From Torreya grandis (Eukaryota > Streptophyta > Pinopsida > Cupressales > Taxaceae), in NCBI GenBank assembly GCA_037957365.1, contig JARHVA010003168.1, positions 726,001-790,000 of the forward strand: 64,000 bases of DNA, in the 5' to 3' direction. Both the position numbers and the translations under genes were made by a program. The stretch's first letter is position 1; each line of letters opens with the position of its first letter. The notes below the pieces were generated by a model. That model made no database searches, was not told where the DNA came from, and was given only the letters and a program-made list of their open reading frames with translations. Below, piece after piece: positions 50,176 through 61,943 of the stretch.

Positions 50176-50419
50176 TAAATCTTTTATTATCTATTCCTGA
50201 AATTCTTGTACATGTTTTTTAATAGTAACCATGGCTAAGGAAGATACACTATTTTGATTTTTTTAAAGTTGATCCACCCATATCTATTCAAAAAGATACA
50301 TTAAAGGTTTAACATATGGATAAAAGGAGATTTATTTGGCATGTATTCTATTATAAATGGTCATATTACCATATCTATAGTCAATTAATGATGTGACTAT
50401 ATCTAAACAAGGTCTTATA

Positions 50420-50690
50420 AAATAATTAGATACCCTAACTTCTTGGCTTTAGGTTGAAGGATCATTAAATCTATAGGGTATTCCTAGGATTCTATGGTGA
50501 CTAAAACATTTTATATGGTTCCTTTAGGTGTATTAGTGGATTGATCTACCATTTAAAAAATTATAGTGGTAGGTTGAAGCCCTATGAGGGATAAAGATTA
50601 TACTATTTTGACATTCATTATGTTGATGGTAACATCTAGATCTACAAGCACATTTGGTATGGTCTTGTTCCCAATTGTCACAGTCATCAT
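50420..50690 (-). pseudogene. Gypsy aspartic protease region
   Basis: The minus strand shows VLVDLDVTINIMN near 50640-50610, matching the active-site strand (normally D-S/L-G-A-S-I-N), with Asp kept and Gly changed to Asp; then LIGLQPTTII, MVDQSTNTPKGTI and EYPIDLMILQ toward 50450, the familiar order in plant Gypsy protease. It would cleave gag-pol. Stops present. Confidence 0.75.
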
Positions 50691-50996
50691 GGGACTACCA
50701 GGGTATCCATATTTAGGAACATGTTTCCTACTAATAAATCAATAACTTTTATAGTTACTTGAATTATTTTAGGATATTATTTCTTTCTACCTAGTGTTTT
50801 GATGCATAATCCTTTAATTATTTGATTCAATTCAGGAATATCCATAATATCTCTTAACAATGAAAATTATATCTTCATATTTCTTAATCCTTACATAAAT
50901 TCAAACCTCACTAGATTTTTCTTCCTTAAGTCTCTAAGGAAATGGAATAGTAGGGGGATCTTGAATTATGGTTGGTGTGATTGGAGGTGTGGTTAA

Positions 50997-51720
50997 TTAT
51001 ACCTTATCTTCATTTGGTTCTTGGGCTATAGGTGATTCAAGAGTGTTTTCATCATTGGGAATTTTAGCTATGGTAATGGGTGAATATTTTACTACCTTTT
51101 TTGACCTGAGTTGAACATTATTACACTCAATTGAACCACTTACAACACTACTTTCTTGGTCAGCTCCATAAATAGGAGTATTTTTCCTATTCTTAGGATT
51201 TTCCATTAGTTGGGAAGGTAACTGTGGTTCGTTAACCTACTAATCAAGTGGTGCTGGCTAATGCTTTAAAGTAATCAAAGCTTTCTATGGAGTAAACCTT
51301 CTTTGTGTTTGATTATGACACCATTATTGATTTGGACATTAAGGTGGTGAATATTTTATCCAATGTGGTTGTTAGTTTTACTACTATGCTTAAGGTTGTG
51401 AAGGATTTTGAGGCATCCACCACATTGATGGCATCCATTCCTAAGTACCCCATGGTTGTGGTTATGGTGGTGGTCTCCACATTTTTTGTGCAACTTGTCT
51501 ATCCCATGGTGTCATCCATTTATTGGGGGAAATCTTGGACCAAATTGATTTTAAGGTTGGGAGTACTGGTTTCCTTATCTTTAGATAAAGTTCACTTCCT
51601 CAACTGCATGTACTACTTATTTTACCTAGTTTCTCATGATAAGAAGATGATTGCAGTTTTTGGTGTCATGGTCTAGGTCATAAATACCATATACCTCTAT
51701 TTTATTTATAGGATAATCTT
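50997..51720 (-). pseudogene. Gypsy gag C-terminal and gag-protease linker
   Basis: At 51206-50997 an open stretch reads RKNTPIYGADQESSVVSGSI, NNVQLRSKKVV and EPNEDKV; the VQLRSGK-like block is a hallmark of the linker before protease in Athila-type elements. Upstream, near 51660, DHDTKNCNHLLIMRN resembles the HDTxxC element that ends gag in some plant Gypsy families. The 123-residue plus-strand ORF at 51305-51676 is the antisense shadow of this region. Confidence 0.7.
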
Positions 51721-51889
51721 TTACCATATATTGAAGCCTAAATCTAGGACAATATACTAAAAACTATTTAGTGTTGGTAGTATTGGCCTTTACTTTGAGA
51801 CCATCTAATGTGGTTGTTAATTATACTAGAATATCTATTTTAAAATTAGAAATTATTCAATTAATTATCCAACTTCATATGATTTTACT

Positions 51890-52524
51890 AACCATGTTTT
51901 CCTTTTGCCAGGTCTAACCTAGAATAGGTAGTGCATAATGCTAAAATATGATGAAAGGTTAACCTATCAATGTCACCCTTTCCCATTAAGTTTAAAACAT
52001 CATGTGCATCATCATATATGACTTTAATAAAAATATCTTGATGACCTCCTCTTTGAGTTGGTAACCACTCCATTTATGGGCAAATATAAACCTATAAAGG
52101 TAATTTTCTAAGGTTTTATCTTCATTTTAATTTATCTTGAAAAAATCTTCTTTTCTTTCTCTAACTCTACAATAATCCTGATATTTATAAAGAAATTCAA
52201 TTTCCATTTCTTCCCAAGTACTTATAGAATTATCCTCAAGGCCCATGGACCATCTCATAGTTACGTCCTTAAGTATAGATGGGAATAACATCAACTTTTG
52301 ATTATTAGTGACATAGTCATATGTTTCGTAGAAAACCTAAAATTCAAAGAGGAATTGATCTAGATCTCCTAAATATTTACCTCTTAAAGTAGGTAAAATA
52401 GATGGTGAGATATTTTTCATGGAGGTTCTATCATCAGGACCCAAGATAATTAGATAGGAAAAAGTTTTATCCTATTGAGGTTGCCTATCAGGGTTTTCTA
52501 TATGTGCATGATTGTCTCCCATTT
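51890..52524 (-). pseudogene. Ty3/Gypsy gag
   Basis: Minus strand from an ATG near 52524 (MGDNHAHIENPDRQPQ). The retrotransposon gag domain follows: PSILPTLRGKYLGDLDQFLF near 52385, YETYDYVTNNQKLMLFPSIL near 52310, DVTMRWSMGLEDNSISTWEE near 52250, EFLYKYQDYCRVRERKEDFF near 52180, then DVLNLMGKGDIDRLTFHHIL near 51990 and TYSRLDLAKGKHG at 51910. This is a standard plant Gypsy gag, length as expected. It has a few stops (mostly TAG/TAA at likely Gln) and at least one frameshift. Confidence 0.85.
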
Positions 52525-52929
52525 TTTCTACCCAACTTTTGTTATCAATACAATTCAAGTTCTCTTATTGGGTTTTCAACATATGGTCTACTAGTTTAGG
52601 AGGACAATCTTAGTTGGTGATTAGATCTTCTTATTGTAGATTTTGTGGATCAAATCCAACTATTTCAAAAATGGGATCCTTGGGGATCAATTCTTCCTAT
52701 GGGAGAAGATGATCTAGATAGAATTATTATTGTAGGATATATTTATGAGGATGAATATTTTTTAGGATATGAATCACAAAAAGTTTTTATATGGATTTCA
52801 ATTATATTTCTTCCACTTGTTGATCTTTCTAACAAGGATAGAATTTTCTCTTCTTTTGGTTTTATTTGGAAGTCTTTAGAAATAAGACATCCTTGAGAAT
52901 ATTATAGGTGGTTTATAAATATAAGGAGT
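52525..52929. other. Gypsy leader, cut by the next element
   Basis: Region upstream of gag on the minus strand. I find no PBS or Gypsy LTR before the plus-strand LTR at 52930. Probably the Gypsy 5' LTR lies beyond the inserted element or was deleted. The plus-strand ORF at 52645-52896 has no support. Confidence 0.4.
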
Positions 52930-55446
52930 TGATGCAGGGGCATATTGGAATGCCAATACAAGGTCTAAAATGTGTCTAAGTATTTTTAAATTTGAATCTG
53001 AGTTCAATAGGTTTTCCCTCCAAAAAGATAATTTCAAAGTTACATGATGTAATAGTTGGTCTAGGTGAGTCTAGTGATGGGTAATTAATGAGTAAAGTTG
53101 TAAATGACATTTTATGGTCTCAAAAATGTCTTATGATTGTCATAAAATCATTTAACATGAATGAGTCATAAGGTGGTAGTTTTTTTACTAACCACCTACA
53201 TTAGATTAGGGGTTACTTATAAAATCTTGTTCAAGAATGAGTTATAGTCTTTGTTTAGGAGTTTTAGATCATAGGTAGATAATATATATTGTATGTAATA
53301 AGCTATGGAAAGAAAGATACACCTTCCATTTATGGAGGTGGAGGAATGAAATACTGCCAAAGAAAGATCTTGAATGTTCAGTCATTTTGGAAAGAACTAA
53401 AGTTTCATATGAATATCATGGTGTTAGAAAAGTAGATTCGAGAATGGATGGTAAAGTTTATAAAAATATTGTGTAATAATTAAGAAAATTATTGATAAGT
53501 TTGTATAAAGAGGAGGGTTGATGATTTGAGAACCTTGTTTTGTAGTTGAATGAATACAAACCCTGTTGGGGTCATTTGATTTTATTGATAAATACATATT
53601 CATTGTTGATGAAATGAATGGAATTGGAATTGTATCCAAGTGTGTTTGTATGATAGGTTAAATTTTGTTTAAATAAATAATTTGAAGGATCATATTAAAG
53701 TGAGGTCCCTGTCAAAGGAAGGGAACATAGACCTTGATTAGATGTATTTTCTATTTGATTATAAATTTTGTTTTCAGAATAGTCAACCTAATGATATTTG
53801 GTAATTGTGTTAAAATACTTTAAATATGGTGGAATGTGTTTATAAATCATATTATAAAAATAATGAAAAAATAAAACATCTAGTGCTCAGGTATAGTATC
53901 CACAAACCCTATTTTATGAAAACTCTACTATATGCAAATTGTGTTTAATAAGAAGTGAATCTTTGAAGATAGAATATTATGTTTTGCATTTCAAGAGGTG
54001 TAATGATTTTGAATTAAGGTTATGATACTATACTTAACACAAAAACTTTAAAAGATAAGATATCTTTATATCTGACCTGGTTTCCTATAGCAAAAGTTGT
54101 TAAGTTGGATTGAGACTTTGGTTTCTTGAATGGAACACTCAAAGATTTGAGTTATAAGAACTCTAGGCTATTTTGGTAAGTACATTGGAAAATATTGAAT
54201 GCTATTTTAACCTTAATTTTGGTATAAAATTATTAATAATGTGTAATCTTTAGCACATAACTGTAGAAGGCTATTTTACTTCATAGTCAAACTTATTTTG
54301 AGTGGAAAAGATTGGATAGTGATTGGGGATAGTAACTCCTATTGATTTGGTAACATGATAAAGATCAATGCAAACCTATTTAACCTTATTTGGGTCTTTG
54401 AAACATAGTGTAATGTTCCTAATTGTAAAATGTGTCCTCTTAGCCTTGATAAAGACAAAAAAACCCTAGTTTTTAGGGTTTAGGCCATAACATTAGTTTT
54501 AATTGTCAAAAAAATGCTAAAACTTGAGGATAAATTGGTATTAATGTATGCTAGAATATTTTATGGTTTCAATATGTGTGTGTATGGACATGCACATGTG
54601 GAGGTGACTGAATGTCATATAGATAGAATAGGCCTTATTTGGATTGAGACAATGAAAGAAAATGGGTATGCATGTGGAGTGGAGACCAAGGGTAAATGGT
54701 GAAGCTAGAATACCCTAGAGGAGCTTGATTAATGTTATTAGTTGGATTTGAAATCTTATATATTCTCTAAATAAAGTGGTTTATGTAAAACAAGGCTAGT
54801 AGGGGTTCAAAGACAAATGGAGCTTATGTAAGGAAGTGTGTAGATAAATTGATCAAGTAACTAAAGCAGAGTATGAAAAAGTGTTATAAGGGAGAATAAG
54901 GTATTAAAGATACTTTGATCATTAGTGTGTTTGGGTTTCCTATGAAAAGGTAGTTTTGGTATTGATGAATTGTGAGAATGTCATAGAAAGTAACATGAAC
55001 AAAGAAGGATATCATTTAGTAAAGGTTATGGAGAACACATAAACAATGATAAATAAAACTTGAGGAAGGTTATTAAATGGGATATTGATTAGTTTGAACT
55101 TCATATGAAACTAGTGTAGCATGATTTCATGAATCATGGTAAGGAACAATGTAACCATTATTGTATGATTACCCCAAAGAACTATGGGGGATGAGATTTG
55201 AATGAAGCAAGGGAGTGGTTAAGAAAAATAAAGGATAAATGGATGGAATGAGTGAAGGGGTTTACAATATTCTAAAGAAAAAGAAATGATAATAAAAATC
55301 TAACTTAAAGGACCAAGGAAGAATTGATATCAAATAGACCAAGAAAGATATTCTAGTTAAGACTAGTAGATGAGAGTTAAATGCAAGATTGATACATGCA
55401 GGTAATAAAGATTAAAAGAGAAGAATCATAATGGATTAGCTCTACA
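52930..55446 (+). mobile_element. 5' LTR of the coiled-coil-ORF element
   Basis: About 2.5 kb, TGATG to CTACA. It is colinear with 61944-64000 through landmarks GGAATGCCAATACAAGG, GTAATAGTTGGTCTAGGTG, CTCTACTATATGCAAATTG, AAACCCTAG/TAGGGTTT and GAGGTGACTGA. The short ORF at 54514-54702 is not open in the second LTR, so it is not a gene. Confidence 0.8.
54461..54481. promoter_or_regulatory. Paired inverted telobox-like motif in LTR
   Basis: AAACCCTA (54461-54468) and TAGGGTTT (54474-54481) face each other across five bases. The same pair is kept in the second LTR at 63480-63487 and 63493-63500. AAACCCTA is the core of the plant telobox, a known promoter and chromatin motif. Its role here is inference. 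Confidence 0.6.
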
Positions 55447-55451
55447 TAATT

Positions 55452-55464
55452 TGGTATTGGAGCC
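55452..55464 (+). other. Primer-binding site (degenerate initiator-tRNA-Met type)
   Basis: TGGTATTGGAGCC, five bases after the LTR end, differs from TGGTATCAGAGCC at two positions. Confidence 0.65.
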
Positions 55465-58400
55465 ATATAGATGCTCTGTGGAAGATAAATATAGGTATAG
55501 ACATTGTGATTATATTTCATGTTGTATGATTAACCAATATGTTATAGGTAATCAAGCAAGGAGTCTTGTTTAAAGACATAGTAAGAAGGAAGTTTGAGAA
55601 GGTATGATACATTTTATGGTTTATTTATTGATTTAGATGTATGAATTATTTATAATAGTAAATTATTATGGTGCTATCCCTAAATAATGAGGAAATAAGA
55701 TCATAAATAGAGATCAAGGAAGTGGAATAATCACACTTAGAAGGTGCAAGGCCCAAGTGTGGTAAAAATTAAAAGGTTCTAAATGTGAACTGTTGCCATC
55801 AAATTATACACCCTAGGATTATTTTTTTAATTCATATAATTTTATGAAACATGGATTCATCTCTCAAGTCTTTGGGAAATTTTAAAAGAGATGAATCTCT
55901 ATTATTATGAGGGCTAACTCCCTAGATCTTCTTTGAAATGCTTGTAAACTACTCTAATACTTGCTTATAGGGAAATAATTAGAAATTTTCATAAAATGGA
56001 AATTATAGTAAGAAGGTGATCCACCAAGATAAATCACATAGACTATCACACTCCTACTAAACAACAAATCTTTCCAAGACCAATTCTATGCATTGAAAGA
56101 TATTAACATAGTGTTTTAATGTGAAGGTAGCATACTTGGGACAATCAATAAGATAATTGACCTAGGGGGTCCCAATCAACAATATAACTAACCTAGGGGA
56201 AAATTTCACACCATAGAGATAATTTCATACTTGAAAAAGAGCCTAGTAAATTTATCACACTTCACATGACCTGTTAAAATTAGAACTCTTTCTTAAACAT
56301 AAAGGATAAAAGGAGTAAGAATGATACTATCACTTAGCTCCATAATACATCACTCACACATTTAGATAAAATGTTCAAAACTAAGAATTATACTTGTACT
56401 TAATGTTCAAAGGAAAAGTGTAATGTCATATTATCAGGGCTTCACCATACCAACTATGTATATTTCTACAATAGCCCAAATGGCTTCATTTATAGAACTT
56501 GGAAGAAGAGGGAGAGGAGAGAAGTTGAAGATACACAAGGACAATTGTCCAAAGCTGAAAATTAGTTATAATTAATATGGATGATATATAAAATGAGTCA
56601 TGAAACTAATTTACACATCATTGCATTCCCAGATAAGCCTCTTCTCCATATGTGGCATAACAATCTTCTTAATCATTCTTTCTTGTGAAATTACCTTAAT
56701 GATGAACTTCCATTTGAGAATTCCAAAAAAAATTAGGATAAGTTTCTAATTTATGATGATGAGAGGGAGTTACAAAGATTATTCCACATAAATTTGGAGT
56801 TTTCTTCATCAAGAAATTCTCTTACACAGGCTCTATCATCACCTATCATAAAGATCACTTTCCAATAGGCATTCTTGACACTTGGCACAAGAATATTTGA
56901 ATCCTTCATAAATTATCCATACCAATGTTATTTTGACACATTTTGGGACACCTCATATGCTTAGCTTCATCATAAAAATCATAAAAAGTCACCAAACTTG
57001 AGTTTCCACCTTGTCCACTATGTCATTCTAGATGCTAGTTTAGATAGGATAAATAGAGAGAGATAGTAGAGGAATTTGTGAGTATTTAAAAGGTATTAAA
57101 ATGGCATGGAGGGTTTTAAAAATTCCAAATATACCTCCCAAATTACTTAGAATCTCATGGTCATCTTCAAAACCTATAAAACATAATAAAATTTCAAGAA
57201 AACTTACTTTTTGATCCACTTATATCGATTCTATACAATCGAATTACATGTATTTGACCCTCATGGAGTTGGAAAAAACTTATATTTTATACTTAATTTA
57301 AAATTAATTCATCTATATATACTTTGAGCATCATTTCTTCAGTCGAGTCCTTATGAAGGGTTTGCAAGGGTTTTTGGTCACTTTCAGTATTAGCCTTTGT
57401 TCATAAGGGATGCACATTGAAATATTGAATAAATTACATTTAATTAACCTTATGTAACTTATAAATATTCTAAAAATACCTTGAGGTCCCATGCAAAGAG
57501 TCATGAAATTTCTAAGCCTTCAAACTAGTCACTCGGGTCCTTTTCCTGCAATTATATGAGGTATGGGGGATTTCAAGCCAAGAATTGGCTTATATTATGA
57601 TATTACTACATAAAAATGGATGAAAAAATTAAATTTAACCTTCATGAAGGTGATAAAAATAAATTATTTCTCCCTAAGGCCCAAATTGAAAATGACCCTT
57701 CATTTGAGACTAGGCCTATTCTCTTCTTTACCTTGATGGCTAAAAACCTCCTTGTGTGGAACATCTTGCCTAATATCAAAACCTGTAAGTTTTTTTTTCA
57801 TGTTTAAATATTTTTTATATAGCTATAAAAATATTAAATTTATCTCTCTTTTCCTTTTGGTCACCTACATACCACTTTTCCCCAAATTGACAGTCTCATG
57901 CATGGAAAAACTGCCCCTTCTCTAAGATAAAACAAAGAGTATTATCACCATTATTTTATAAATTTTGAAGATTTTGGTGTATTTTTTAGGTCATGAAGAC
58001 ATAATTAACCAATTTTTAAGTCTTAAATCCTCCATTTGACCCCCCAAATCATCAAATTCCTAAGGCATACCTCTTTAGGTGCAAGACTATGTAAAGCCAT
58101 AAGGCTGACTATGTTTAGGGTCTAATGAGTTGCCTTGGTATTGGTTTGGGATTTTGAAACAAAATATAACCTATTATTATGATTTAAATCTCAAGTTAGT
58201 TTTATTACACCCTTTTCCAATGTTAATCTCACTCCTTTTGCACTAATACATCAATTCACCTCACTAGCCTATTTAAGACTGAGACATCCTATAAAACCTG
58301 CCTGTAGGTCTGAGTTAAAGAATTTTTTATGATTTTTGGGATTTATCTCAATGATTATTAGGATATAAATCATATTAATTCCTTAAATTACCTAGATACC

Positions 58401-60703
58401 TTCATATCATGCATCAATCCCATGTTTTAGTCTTTAAAGAGGATACCCCTGCCTTGATTGGGTTGAGACCTTGTTTATGCTTGTATGTGCATATAACTAG
58501 TCCACCTGTAGGTTATCAAGGGCCAATTGGATCATGGTGGTGGAATTAATAAGGTTTATTTTTCAAAAATTCCATACATTTTTCACACCTTTTAAACATG
58601 GACTATGTTTCAATCTAACCCATAGGTCTAAGACATCTTTTGCCCTACCTGTAGGCTTTCATGTGATAATATGGATTCAAAGAGTGTATAAGGCATCTTG
58701 GTTGTCATAATATCATCATATTTTATTAATTTAAATAAATTTAATTCTCTATTTTATTTAAAAAACCCCTTTCACTCCTGACTGAGTTCACACCCTCAAT
58801 ACCTCTAACTGCAGGTGTGTTTTCTCAAGCCTGCAGGATGTATTTAGGATCATTTGGATCATGGTAATGAAGTATAAGTATTTTTAAGGTTGTATTTATC
58901 TTAATGTTAATAAAAATATGACCCTATTTTCTTATTTGGAATCCTCAACACCAAATCTTTGTGCTAATCATTGAAACATTGTGTTCATTATATACTCTAC
59001 CCTATGTACAAATAGGGGGTATGCTTAAAAGGTCATTTCATGAAATAGAATTATTATTCATGACCTAAGTGCTCAAGAATCAATTTTTATTTTTTTATAA
59101 TTAGTTAATTTGAAATATTATGTCTAAATTCCTTTATGTATAGTGTAGGTGGTAGCCTCCTTCCAAATCCTATAGACAACATTATCTACTTTCAGTGGTT
59201 CACTAGCAACCTTTGAGGGTCTCAAAAATAATTCCATTCTTGTCCTTTCAAGCTCAAAATTGGCATATTAGATTTTTTTAGGTAGGAATAATAGGCCAAA
59301 AAATTATGGTAATTGAGAAACCATTTGGTTAAGATATGCACTAATCCAAAAAAAAACCCAAGGACCTGTGGTTGGTCCATTTATAAAATGAGAGGACAAA
59401 ACTCAGTCACTTAATGTTTTGAATGAAAATACCACTTATATTTCATTATATTATTTATGGCATGAAATACATGAATATTTATATTTATATAACCTTAAAA
59501 ATTAATCCCACCATGCATTTCATGACTCACACCTTTGTACAACCTCTTGGAGCTCAAGCATAAGATGATTGTAAGTACCAAGGTAGTGAACAAGGAAGAT
59601 ATGGAAAATCCTAGCTTTGAATGAGTATGATAATTTGAAATTTTAAATTAAAAAACTTTGGAACATGAATCCAATAATAATAACACTTCATGGAACTACT
59701 CCCACATTGACAAAACTTAGGTTCTGCACCCATGACTGCCAACTTTGAGAAATAACCACCATTTGGAAAACCATTTTAAGGACATTAGGAAAGAAGGTTT
59801 CATATGATTAAAAAACCATGGAGATTACCTTATTCATATATAAAAACACTTTATAAAACTCACATATCTCCATTGATTCCTAAAAACAAGAAATAGATGC
59901 AAATTTATACCCCTCTTCAATGTAATTTCCTAAAAGGATGCCTGGAGTCAAACTAATTATTTATAGAGGAGGAGGCACCAAAATGAAACTTATTTTTATG
60001 TATTTGAATTAAAATAAAATTAATATCTACCACCAAAACCATTTTTCCCAATAATTCACCTGTATGATCCATACCAAATGTTTGAATTTGACCATTTTTA
60101 GCTTGTAAAGAGAAAATGGAGGAAATAAGAGCAAAATTGAAACTTATGATGAAATATATAAACTCCAAGCATGTAAATGGGTTTATGGAGGTTAATAGGC
60201 ACTACACATGTTTTTAGTTGTAAGTGCACTTGAGGAGTTCATATAAGTGCCCAAAAAATCCTATATTTGAAGAAAACTACCATTTCTTGATCATGGTAGA
60301 CTTCTAACTATCTCCTAATTGATTATAATGTGATTTGACATTATTCATGTTCATATCCACCTCGATGACATATTTTCAAACTCCCATCATCTGTACAAGT
60401 CAATTAATGAGCTAGAAATGTGGCCAAATGACCCTTTTTGCACATGAGACCTAGAAAATGGTTAATTTATGACTTGTAAACACATTGGAACCTATCAAAG
60501 ACCATTTTATGACATTTAAAAAATAAATTGAGCCTTTGAATAAGTTTTACCATGGTTGACCAATGTTGACTTTTATTGACTAGGCTAGTACCAGGAGAAT
60601 GGACTTCAACAATGATTAGGGGGAGGATGAGTAAGACAATAGTCCAATATAACACCATGTAAGACACATGGGAACCTTCTTAAAAGTTAAAAAATAGTAT
60701 GGG
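55465..60703. other. Internal non-coding region with LTR-like modules
   Basis: No gag or pol read in any frame. Between about 58280 and 58870 a CCTGTAGGT/CTGCAGG motif recurs (58301, 58504, 58648, 58809, 58830) beside a TTGGATCATGGT block (about 58530 and 58857), a pattern of degenerate modules roughly 320 bases apart. Similar motifs occur in 37300-38330. It may hold the decayed LTR of another element. Confidence 0.45.
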
Positions 60704-61943
60704 TTGATCCAAATTTTACTTGGGGTCAAATTTGGTCAACATGAACCAAAGAGATGTGGTCTAAGTGAGACCAAGACAAGGAAAAGAATGTGCGCAAGTG
60801 AGGTACTCAAGGAGAGGATAAGAGAAGATGTAGAAATGAAAATGAAAGACTGGGTTAAGCATAAAAGCCACAAAGGAAATATGGTGCATGAAGAAACCAA
60901 GAAGAATATTGAGATGGTAGAGATGAGGCAACAAATGAATGAGATGCTGATTAATATTGAGTAGTTGAAAGAGTTTGTGAACCCACATCTTACATGGGTC
61001 ATGAAAAGGAAGCCAATCGAATGGCCAATCAAGAAAATATTAGATATAAGAAGACAAAAGAGAAAGGATAAAGAGGCAATTAATACTCATGATTTGAAAT
61101 CTAATGTTGCTTTGATATGTTTGAATGTAGGTATGAGAAATGAAGAGAAGGAAGATATAATTGATCACATTCATAGGCTCAAGGAATAAGAGGAAGAGGC
61201 ATATGAACAAGTGGTGATCAAAATAGGTCAAGATGAATAAGATACTCCATTTAAAGTCATGTTAATAGAACAAAAACAAATAGGTCAGCCATGTTAGAGG
61301 CAAGATAAGATGAAGAAGGAAGAGATCCTCACTCAAGAGGATGTAAGAGAAGCCAAAAGGGAAATGGGACAACAACATAAGGAGAGGTATGAGGTATATT
61401 AAAAATTGTATGAGTCTTTAAAAAAAGAGTATGGATTTGATCCTCATCAAATGCATATGGAAATGGTAAAAGAGGTTACCAAGGAAAGTATAGACTTATG
61501 GAATGCAATAGTATTATCCAAGATCAAGGAATTATTTAAGTTAGGGAGGAGTCAAGAATATGAAGGTACTCCTTAATATAAATTTTAAGCTATTGAAGTT
61601 GAAGTACAGGTGGAAGATGAAGGAAAATTCATGTAAAGAGAGAAGCAAGATGCATTGATAGTTGATGCAAAGAAGGAGAGTGAAGTATGAAAAGCACATG
61701 AAGGTACTTGGAATCAAGAGAAATAAGTAAGAAAAAAGATCAGATGGAGAACGCCTCAAGGGAACAATAGAGAACAAGTTTTCATTAATGAGTTGTTATA
61801 TTTTGTAGGTGTAGTATGGAGGAAGATGGCAAGAGGAAAGACAAAGCACAAGTGTGGTAGTTAAGAGCACACACGACTCTATGAGTGTTTGAAGGAAGAA
61901 GAAGAAGAACATAGATGGAAAGATTTTTCTCCCCTTGGGAGTA
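60704..61943 (+). pseudogene. Charged coiled-coil protein before the 3' LTR
   Basis: One frame can be followed for about 410 codons from 60704 to the LTR, interrupted by about ten stops (first at 60961-60963) that nearly all sit at TAA, TAG or TGA where CAA, CAG or CGA would give Gln or Arg. The product is very rich in Lys, Glu and Gln, with no Cys knuckle, D-S-G or YxDD motif. Readable blocks: EVLKERIREDVEMKMKDWVK, RKPIEWPIKKILDIRRQKRK, EEILTQEDVREAKREMGQQH, SLKKEYGFDPHQMHMEMVKE, SIDLWNAIVLSKIKELFKLG. It ends in an EEEEEHRWKDFSP tail that runs into the LTR. I do not recognise a family; a gag-like or structural role is possible. There is no neighbouring pol. Confidence 0.6.

Noticed and set aside
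51305..51676. 123-residue plus-strand ORF
   Set aside because: It is antisense to the Gypsy gag-protease region, rich in Val/Leu by mirror composition, and matches no family.
54514..54702. 62-residue ORF in the LTR
   Set aside because: The matching part of the second LTR (near 63531) is not open, so it is not under coding constraint.
52930..55446. Reading this repeat as the Gypsy element's own 5' LTR on the minus strand
   Set aside because: The PBS at 55452 and the coding frame ending at 61943 both place the LTR pair in plus orientation, and no Gypsy PBS lies at 52900-52930.
60736..61032. Minus-strand hydrophobic ORFs (98 and 75 residues)
   Set aside because: They are antisense to the charged coiled-coil frame; Lys/Glu codons read backwards give Phe/Leu/Ser runs.
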